Shown here: piece by piece, positions 59,051 to 64,000 of the stretch
Position numbering within the stretch: the first letter of the stretch is position 1
Layout of the letters: every line of letters starts with the position of its first letter
NCBI GenBank assembly: GCA_020634875.1
Contig: JACKAX010000017.1
Span: 1-64,000, forward strand
Reading direction: 5' to 3'
Source of the DNA: Anaerolineales bacterium
Lineage (GTDB): Bacteria > Chloroflexota > Anaerolineae > Anaerolineales > JABWBV01
DNA length: 64,000 nt
Made by a program: the position numbers and the translations under genes
The notes under the pieces: model-generated
Databases searched by the model: none
Seen by the model: only the letters and a program-made list of their open reading frames with translations
What the model was told of the DNA's origin: nothing

Positions 59051-59629
59051 ATGATGAACAGCAACCCCCTCGAACAAGCGCTCAATACCCAACGACAGGT
59101 CGCGTCGTTTTTGCTCCGGTTTACACAGGATATGTGGCAAGACGAAAATGGCGAGCCGAAAGTGCAGTGGCGTGGCAACATCCACCACGTCCAGGGCGAT
59201 GAAGAAATCCCGTTTACGGACTTCACCGAAGCTTTGCTCTTTATGCAGAAACAACTCCAGGATTTGACCCTCCAGGCGTTCCCTACCGCCGATGCCAAAA
59301 TGCAGGAGAAGATGTTGGCGGAGAGTTTCAAGTTGTGGGAGCAGTTTGCGGCGAATTATTCCAAGATGTTGTTTCTGGCGATGGAGCAGACGATCCAACG
59401 TTCGCAGGAAATTCAATATCAGGTGGGGGACGCGTTCACGAAGGCGTTTGATGTCTGGATGCCACCCGTCTTTCGGAGCGAGAAAACGAAAGGGCAGGAG
59501 ACTGTTCGGGATCAGCCACCCGCGGAAGCCGGTATTTCGTCTGAGTTAGTCCAACAACTGGCAACACTCACCGCGCAGGTTCAGGCATTGTCCGCCAAAA
59601 TCGAAACTTTAGAAAAATCAGAGAAATAG
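59051..59629 (+). CDS. Phasin-like protein with an N-terminal WRG-HVQ domain
   Basis: A 192-aa protein. Residues 15-75 contain the WRGNIHHVQGDEE domain also found alone in the 67-aa protein at 56366. Residues 80-150 are one long amphipathic helix region (MLAESFKLWEQFAANYSKML), as in phasins that coat PHA granules, and the last 30 residues form a coiled coil (LVQQLATLTAQVQALSAKIE). The fusion suggests that the small domain has a granule-related role. The gene heads the PHA cluster, 33 nt before a second phasin gene. Confidence 0.75.
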   Translation: MMNSNPLEQALNTQRQVASFLLRFTQDMWQDENGEPKVQWRGNIHHVQGDEEIPFTDFTEALLFMQKQLQDLTLQAFPTADAKMQEKMLAESFKLWEQFAANYSKMLFLAMEQTIQRSQEIQYQVGDAFTKAFDVWMPPVFRSEKTKGQETVRDQPPAEAGISSELVQQLATLTAQVQALSAKIETLEKSEK

Positions 59630-59662
59630 ATCTGTTTACAAAAAAATCAAGGAGAAACCCAA

Positions 59663-59947
59663 ATGACCACCAAGAAAAATGAAACCCAAACCGGATTCGA
59701 AACGTTTGAAGAAACCACCAAAACCTACACCGACTTCCTCTTCGAAACCACCCAGAAATCCTTTGAACAGGCCCTTGCCATGAGTGAAAAAATGACTGGC
59801 ATGTGGCTGGAAAATGCGAAGAAGGCTCAGGAACTGACTGTGAAGCAGACCGAAGCCGCCCTCCAGATGGCCGAAGCCGCCCAGACCCAAATGAAAACCG
59901 CGTCGGATCGCTGGGTCAAAATGACAAAAGATTTTTCCGCCAACTAA
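59663..59947 (+). CDS. Phasin family protein
   Basis: A 94-aa, almost fully helical protein with Thr/Lys-rich start and pattern FEQALAMSEKMTGMWLENAK, then LQMAEAAQTQMKTASDRWVK. The size and amphipathic repeat fit small PHA granule-associated phasins. AAGGAG precedes ATG 59663. A strong terminator follows, so it may be made in large amounts from a short transcript, as is usual for phasins (inference). Confidence 0.78.
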   Translation: MTTKKNETQTGFETFEETTKTYTDFLFETTQKSFEQALAMSEKMTGMWLENAKKAQELTVKQTEAALQMAEAAQTQMKTASDRWVKMTKDFSAN

Positions 59948-59954
59948 TTGAGCG

Positions 59955-59987
59955 AAAGACCTCGGAGCACGTCTCCGGGGTCTTTTG
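59955..59987 (+). terminator. Rho-independent terminator after the phasin gene
   Basis: AAAGACCTCGGAG (59955-59967) pairs with CTCCGGGGTCTTT (59973-59985) around five bases, with one G-T pair, followed by a T-rich tail. It lies 8 nt after the phasin stop. Confidence 0.88.
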
Positions 59988-60039
59988 TTTTGTGTAACCT
60001 TTCAGTGCCGATCAAAGAGTAAAATCAATTTAGATCTTT

Positions 60040-60106
60040 TTGACGCAAAGGCGCAGAGCCGCAAAGTTTTTTAAATATTCTTTGCGCCTTGGCGTCTTTG
60101 CGTCAA
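60040..60106. repeat. Palindromic element of the GACGCAAAG type
   Basis: Left arm 60040-60066 and right arm 60080-60106 are inverted repeats in which most of the 27 positions pair. Both contain GCAAAGGCGC-like units repeated every 8-9 nt. A related half-copy lies at 62219-62256. I recall similar elements in other environmental bacteria. Confidence 0.65.
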
Positions 60107-60140
60107 ATCCCTTTGTCAAGCTAAATTTCAGGAGTAAGCC

Positions 60141-60392
60141 ATGCAACCCGAAGATTTCTTCAAACAAAATGTCGAGATGTGGGAAAAATTTACCACCAAT
60201 TACATGGACACCATGTTCAAAACCGTCGAAAAAACGATGGAACAGTCCCAATCGTTCAAAGAAAAAATGGATAAAGCTGTCGAAGATACCGTTGCTGCCC
60301 AGATGAAAGCCACCCTGACTGCTCTCCAGGCCCTGCAACGGCAGGTTGAGATGCTGAATGAGAAGGTGGATAAATTGATGGAGAAGGAATAA
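60141..60392 (+). CDS. Small coiled-coil, PhaE/phasin-like partner of PHA synthase 1
   Basis: An 83-aa helical protein. The first half is amphipathic (FFKQNVEMWEKFTTNYMDTM), as in phasins. The second half is a heptad coiled coil (ALQALQRQVEMLNEKVDKLM) like the C-terminus of PhaE proteins. CAGGAG precedes ATG 60141. The stop is only 3 nt before the PHA synthase ATG, so the two are coupled and probably interact. Confidence 0.75.
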   Translation: MQPEDFFKQNVEMWEKFTTNYMDTMFKTVEKTMEQSQSFKEKMDKAVEDTVAAQMKATLTALQALQRQVEMLNEKVDKLMEKE

Positions 60393-60395
60393 TCG

Positions 60396-62027
60396 ATGTT
60401 CCCCTCCTTCCTCGACCTCTTCAACCAATCCCTCACCACCATGACCAAAGCGCAAAAGGCCACGTTTGAGGCCTGGACGCGCTCAATGGAAATGACGCAA
60501 AACATGGCTGCCAGCTTTTGGGGCCAGACGCCTCCCGAGGACATTGACCTCGGCAAGGATGATGGTCGTTTTACCGACGAAGCCTGGCGCACGAACATGG
60601 TCGCCAGTTTCTCGCGGCAGTCTTATCTAATCATGTCCAAGTGGATGGAAGACACCGCCAACGCGCTGGACTTCCTCGAACCCAAAACCCAAACCCAGGT
60701 CAAATTCTGGACCGAACAAATGGCGGACGTGCTCAGTCCCTCGAACAGCCCGTTCACCAACCCCGAAGTGGTGCGCGAAACGGTCAAAACCGGGGGCACA
60801 AACCTCGTCAAGGGGATGCAAAACTTCATGCACGACGCCGCCGCCGGACGGGTGACACAAGTCCCGGATGACGCGTTTGTCGTCGGCAAAGACCTCGCCT
60901 GCACTCCCGGCAAAGTAGTGTACCGCAGTCCGCTCATGGAAATCATGCAGTACACCCCCACCACCGAAAAAGTCCATGCCATCCCCATGCTCATGGTCCC
61001 CCCGTGGATCAACAAATACTACGTCATGGACATGGCCCCGGAAAATTCCCTCTACAAATACCTTGTGGACAACGGCTTTACCGTCTTCACGATCAGTTGG
61101 AAAAACCCGGACGAATCCATCCTCGATTTGGAATGGGACGACTACGTGCAGCAAGGCCCTCTCGAAGCGTTGAAAGTCGTGCAGGAAATCACCGGCGCGA
61201 AAAAGGTAAACCTCGTCGGCTATTGCCTCGGCGGGATTTCTTCCCAAGTCGCGCTGGCCTACCTCGCGGCGAAAGGCGAAGATGACATCGTCAACACCGC
61301 CACGTTCTTCACTACCCACCAGGATTACACCTGCGTCGGCGACATCACCGTTTTCATTGACGAAAACTGGGTCAAATTCCTCGACTGGTTGATGCAAGCG
61401 AGTGGCGGCTATCTCGATGGCAAAAATATGGGCGCGACCTTCAACATGCTCCGCGCCAATGACCTGCTCTGGCGGTACGTGGTCTCCAACTACCTGCTCG
61501 GTCAACAGCCCCCCGCGTTCGCCCTCCTCTACTGGAATAACGACGGCACCCGCGTCCCTGGCAAAGTTCACTCCTTCCTGCTCCGCGAATTCTTCCTGCA
61601 CAACAAACTCCAAACCGGTGAACTGGAAGTATTGGGAACCCGCATTGACCTGAAAAAAGTCAAAACCCCGACTTACGCGGTCACCGCATCCAATGATCAC
61701 ATCGTCCCCTGGCAGGGCGCGTACAAAATCCGCGAACTGATGGGTGGCCCCGTCCGGTTCATCCTCACCGGCGGCGGACACATCGCGGGCGTGGTCAATC
61801 CCCCCCACCCGACGAAAAAGCGTCCTCACTGGGTCAACGACGAAACCACCACCACCGACCCCGAAGAATGGCGCAAAGGTGCCACCGAAGTCTCCGAAAG
61901 CTGGTGGACCGACTGGGTTCCCTGGCTCGCCAAACAATCGGGCCGCAAAATCAATCCCCCCGCCACCGGCAGCGAAAAATATCCGCCCCTCATGGACGCC
62001 CCGGGGCAGTACGTACTAGAAAAGTAA
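60396..62027 (+). CDS. phaC: PHA synthase, class I-like
   Basis: A 543-aa protein. The catalytic triad is Cys277 in the lipase-like box GYCLGG, Asp434 in ASNDHIVPW and His462 in GGGHIAGVVNPP. The spacing (157 and 28 residues) is close to that of class I PhaC. The Trp-rich WKNPDESILDLEWDDY region and a helical N-terminal domain of about 180 residues also fit. It polymerises (R)-3-hydroxyacyl-CoA into polyhydroxyalkanoate on granules. Class I enzymes usually need no partner, yet this gene is coupled to a small coiled-coil gene 3 nt upstream. Confidence 0.93.
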   Translation: MFPSFLDLFNQSLTTMTKAQKATFEAWTRSMEMTQNMAASFWGQTPPEDIDLGKDDGRFTDEAWRTNMVASFSRQSYLIMSKWMEDTANALDFLEPKTQTQVKFWTEQMADVLSPSNSPFTNPEVVRETVKTGGTNLVKGMQNFMHDAAAGRVTQVPDDAFVVGKDLACTPGKVVYRSPLMEIMQYTPTTEKVHAIPMLMVPPWINKYYVMDMAPENSLYKYLVDNGFTVFTISWKNPDESILDLEWDDYVQQGPLEALKVVQEITGAKKVNLVGYCLGGISSQVALAYLAAKGEDDIVNTATFFTTHQDYTCVGDITVFIDENWVKFLDWLMQASGGYLDGKNMGATFNMLRANDLLWRYVVSNYLLGQQPPAFALLYWNNDGTRVPGKVHSFLLREFFLHNKLQTGELEVLGTRIDLKKVKTPTYAVTASNDHIVPWQGAYKIRELMGGPVRFILTGGGHIAGVVNPPHPTKKRPHWVNDETTTTDPEEWRKGATEVSESWWTDWVPWLAKQSGRKINPPATGSEKYPPLMDAPGQYVLEK

Positions 62028-62039
62028 TCAATAGAACAC

Positions 62040-62197
62040 AGCATCCTGAGCGGAGCGGGAAGTCACTCGAATCATTGCTTATCCGACTCCAGCGCAGTCG
62101 AAGGATGCGGAAAGTGACTCATCCTCTTGTTCCGCACCCTTCGATTACGGATTTTGTCTTCCCAAAGCCGAAGGCAAAACCCTCCGCTCAGGGTGCT
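62040..62197. repeat. Nested palindromic repeat, copy A
   Basis: The 158-nt element begins AGCATCCTGAGCGGA and ends TCCGCTCAGGGTGCT, inverted with 14 of 15 matches. An inner inverted pair (GCAGTCGAAGGATGCGG against CCGCACCCTTCGATTAC) gives a second stem. A second copy lies at 62607-62738, on the other side of the small coiled-coil gene. Confidence 0.85.
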
Positions 62198-62218
62198 ACC
62201 ACTCAACATCATTGAAAA

Positions 62219-62256
62219 CTTTGCGTTTCTGCACCTTAGCGCCCTTGCGTTAAAAA
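62219..62256. repeat. Half-element of the GCAAAG-type repeat
   Basis: AACTTTGCGTTTCTGCACC and GCGCCCTTGCGTT resemble the right arm of the palindrome at 60040-60106. Only one arm is present. It lies just before the PhaE-like gene. Confidence 0.45.
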
Positions 62257-62265
62257 ACTAACCCC

Positions 62266-62598
62266 ATGCCAAACCAAGACCCCAAATCCGACCCCTTTGC
62301 CAACATGATCCAGTTCTACGAAAACTGGTCCAAAACCTGGGCGCAAGCCATGAGCGACACCGCCTCCAGCAAAACTTTTGCCGAGACGATGGGCAAGCAA
62401 ATGGAAACCAACATGGAATCCCTCGCCCTCGCCCGCAAACAGTTCAACGAAATCATGGAACAGGCCCTCCAGCAAATGAGCCTCCCCACCCGCGCCGAAG
62501 TCACCTCCCTCGCCGAACGCCTCACCAGCGTTGAGATGAAGTTGGATGATATGGACGCGAAGATGGATGAGGTGCTGGATTTGTTGAAGAAGAAATAA
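62266..62598 (+). CDS. Mini-PhaE-like protein, partner of PHA synthase 2
   Basis: A 110-aa helical protein. Residues 10-70 are amphipathic (MIQFYENWSKTWAQAMSD). The segment MSLPTRAEVTSLAERL followed by a heptad coil (MKLDDMDAKMDEVLDLLKK) matches the C-terminal signature of PhaE, the second subunit of class III PHA synthases, which is usually about 350 aa. It lies 155 nt before a class III-like phaC. There is no clear ribosome site. Nested repeat copies flank the gene on both sides. Confidence 0.78.
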   Translation: MPNQDPKSDPFANMIQFYENWSKTWAQAMSDTASSKTFAETMGKQMETNMESLALARKQFNEIMEQALQQMSLPTRAEVTSLAERLTSVEMKLDDMDAKMDEVLDLLKKK

Positions 62599-62606
62599 AA
62601 CCACCC

Positions 62607-62738
62607 AGCATCCTGAGCGGAGCGGAAAACAACCCGAATCATCATCTTTCCGACTCCAGCGCAGTCGAAGGATGCGGGAAGTGACTTTTCAGTTAGCCCC
62701 GCATTCTTCGACTACGCAAAGCCTCCGCTCAGAATGCT
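62607..62738. repeat. Nested palindromic repeat, copy B
   Basis: The 132-nt element begins AGCATCCTGAGCGGA and ends TCCGCTCAGAATGCT. It shares the inner CGACTCCAGCGCAGTCGAAG and AAGTGACT segments with copy A at 62040-62197. It ends 15 nt before the ATG of the second PHA synthase and contributes TGCTAGATT, a possible extended -10. Confidence 0.85.
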
Positions 62739-62753
62739 AGATTCTGAAATCCC

Positions 62754-63875
62754 ATGAACCCCCTCCCCGACTGGGCTGAATTTTTCTCCCCGAACTTCGA
62801 TCCTGAAAAATTGGATGAACTCGGCGAATTGACCGAGAAATCTTACGCGCGGCTCGCTACGGCGTCGAAAGCGTTTGTCGAATCGTTTGATGTGCCGGTG
62901 GGCCTCACCCCGCGGGAGGAAGTCTGGTCGCTGAACAAAGTCAAGCTCTATCGCTACACCCCGGTCAAACCCTTAGAAGAACGCCATCCTATCCCGGTGC
63001 TGCTAGTCTACGCCTTGATCAATAAGCCTTTCGTCTTTGACCTGATCCCCGGACGGAGTTTCATCGAATTCATGGTTGAACAGGGTTTCGACATGTACCT
63101 GCTCGATTGGGGTTCGCCCGGTGCGGAAGACAAAGACACCACGATGGACGATTACGTGACCGAGTACCTGCGCCGCGCGGTTCGCAAGGTCCTCCGCATT
63201 TCCAACGCCGAAGAATTCACCCTGCTCGGTTACTGCATCGGCGCGACGCTGGCGACCACTTACGCCGCGCTGTACCCCGACGCCCCCATCCGCAATCTGA
63301 TCCTGCTCACCGCCCCGCTCGATTTTGGCAAAGGGGAAGGGGTCATTGCGACCTGGGCCAGCGAAAACGCCCTCAACGTGGAAAAACTGGTCAACACTTT
63401 CGGCAACATTCCTGGCGAGATGATCAAAGCCTGGGCCAAGATCATCCGCCCGGTCGAGAACATGATGGGGGTGTACGTCACCATGCTCCGATTAATGGAC
63501 GATGCCAACGCCCTATGGGGATGGCAAGCGATGCACCGCTGGGTCGAGGAAGTCATCCCGTTTGCGGGTGCGGCGTTCCGGCAGTTTGTCGAAGTGTACA
63601 TCCGCCAAAATAAACTCATCAAAGGCGAACACGTCATTGACGGGCGTCCGGTGGATTTGAAAAACATCCGCGCCTCGTTTCTGAACATCGTCGCTGAATA
63701 CGATCACCTTATCCCCCGTTCCGCGTCCGAAACCATCATGGATAAAGTCTCCAGCACAGACAAAGAATTCCGCGTCATCCGCGCTCCCCATGTCGGGATC
63801 ATGATCAGTCGGAGTTCCCGCTACAAACTATGGCCGGAGATTGTGGAATGGTTGGGGAAGCGGTCAACCCTATAA
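62754..63875 (+). CDS. phaC: PHA synthase, class III-like catalytic subunit
   Basis: A 373-aa protein, the size of class III PhaC. The triad is Cys161 in GYCIGA, Asp317 in AEYDHLIP and His346 in APHVGIMISRSS; spacing (156 and 29) agrees with class III enzymes. The box ends in Ala where GG is usual. PVLLVYALINKPFVFDLIPG and FDMYLLDWG are typical of this class. It should work with a PhaE-type subunit, here probably the 110-aa protein encoded upstream. There is no ribosome site; TGCTAGATT ends 10 nt before the ATG. Confidence 0.92.
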   Translation: MNPLPDWAEFFSPNFDPEKLDELGELTEKSYARLATASKAFVESFDVPVGLTPREEVWSLNKVKLYRYTPVKPLEERHPIPVLLVYALINKPFVFDLIPGRSFIEFMVEQGFDMYLLDWGSPGAEDKDTTMDDYVTEYLRRAVRKVLRISNAEEFTLLGYCIGATLATTYAALYPDAPIRNLILLTAPLDFGKGEGVIATWASENALNVEKLVNTFGNIPGEMIKAWAKIIRPVENMMGVYVTMLRLMDDANALWGWQAMHRWVEEVIPFAGAAFRQFVEVYIRQNKLIKGEHVIDGRPVDLKNIRASFLNIVAEYDHLIPRSASETIMDKVSSTDKEFRVIRAPHVGIMISRSSRYKLWPEIVEWLGKRSTL

Positions 63876-63890
63876 ACTAAAAAATTCTTG

Positions 63891-63953
63891 ACACGAATTT
63901 ACGCGAATTTTCACTAAATCAAAAACATTCGAAGAGTTCGTGAAAATTCGTGT
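63891..63953. repeat. Palindromic element of the ACGAATT type
   Basis: CGAATTTTCAC (63904-63914) pairs with GTGAAAATTCG (63940-63950), and ACACGAATTT precedes it as a second, tandem copy of the arm. It lies between PHA synthase 2 and the last partial gene. Confidence 0.6.
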
Positions 63954-63981
63954 CGAATATCTTTCCAACAGGAGTTTTCTC

Positions 63982-64000
63982 ATGCGTTTACAAAACAAAG
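63982..64000 (+). CDS. Start of a gene cut by the window end, probable SDR reductase
   Basis: Only MRLQNK is visible, preceded by CAGGAG eight bases upstream. The opening resembles the SDR encoded at 42969-43679 (MRLKDKVAIITG). After two PHA synthase genes, an acetoacetyl-CoA reductase (PhaB) is a reasonable guess. This is inference from six residues. Confidence 0.4.

Noticed and set aside
60627..61937. A 436-codon open frame on the minus strand opposite phaC
   Set aside because: Its composition is that of antisense sequence and the plus strand carries a complete PHA synthase with all catalytic residues.
1..64000. tRNA, rRNA, prophage or insertion-sequence genes
   Set aside because: No tRNA-like TTCGA-loop outside coding sequence, no rRNA segment and no transposase or integrase protein was recognised by reading; a covariance-model scan was not possible.

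Overview
The window reads as a chromosomal segment of a mesophilic, respiring Chloroflexota bacterium, most likely of class Anaerolineae. This placement is inferred from gene content, not from a marker gene. The pointers are giant multi-GAF signalling proteins, STAND/BTAD-type regulators, lipoproteins with long Ala/Gln/Thr linkers, a four-subunit 2-oxoacid:ferredoxin oxidoreductase, PhaE-like polyhydroxyalkanoate (PHA) proteins, and heme A synthase with TatA. No rRNA, tRNA, CRISPR array, phage or transposase gene was recognised. No gene-free stretch exceeds about 300 bases.

Layout. 0-6 kb: a small membrane protein, a PAF-acetylhydrolase-like hydrolase and a 1377-aa six-GAF diguanylate cyclase. 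6-12.7 kb: a fused E1 2-oxoacid dehydrogenase, an S9 peptidase, an agmatinase-family enzyme and CorA. 12.8-23.4 kb: a 1747-aa membrane GAF/PAS/HD-GYP phosphodiesterase, a creatininase-family protein, a lipoprotein, a divergent DevR/DevS-like two-component pair and a lone receiver protein. 23.5-29.1 kb: an aminotransferase, the korDABC-type operon and RNase HI. 29.3-33 kb: a heterodimeric ABC exporter whose two ATPase sites are unequal. 33-43 kb: a minus-strand block that looks like a potassium-homeostasis island (KdpD/KdpE-like sensor and regulator, a KimA-like APC permease, a Na+/K+-ATPase-like P-type ATPase, two TrkA/RCK proteins and two unknown genes) but has no kdpFABC. 43-45.1 kb: SDR, tatA, ctaA. 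45.3-50.8 kb: an M24 peptidase, a histidine kinase/response regulator pair and a second HD-GYP protein. 50.9-59 kb: two paralogous BTAD regulators, each followed within 10 nt by an AT-rich orphan gene, plus membrane and hydrolase genes. 59-64 kb: a PHA granule cluster with phasin-like proteins, a class I-like and a class III-like PHA synthase, each preceded by a small coiled-coil protein, and the first codons of a probable SDR reductase.

How the parts work together. Three large proteins make or break cyclic di-GMP, so the left two thirds looks like a signalling hub. The 33-43 kb block would sense and balance K+. The right end would polymerise hydroxyacyl-CoA into storage granules. Several genes lack a Shine-Dalgarno site and instead have a -10-like box ending 5-10 nt before the start codon, which suggests leaderless transcripts. 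The intergenic gaps of the right 8 kb are crowded with degenerate palindromic repeat elements. All functional calls rest on motifs read by eye; no database search was run.
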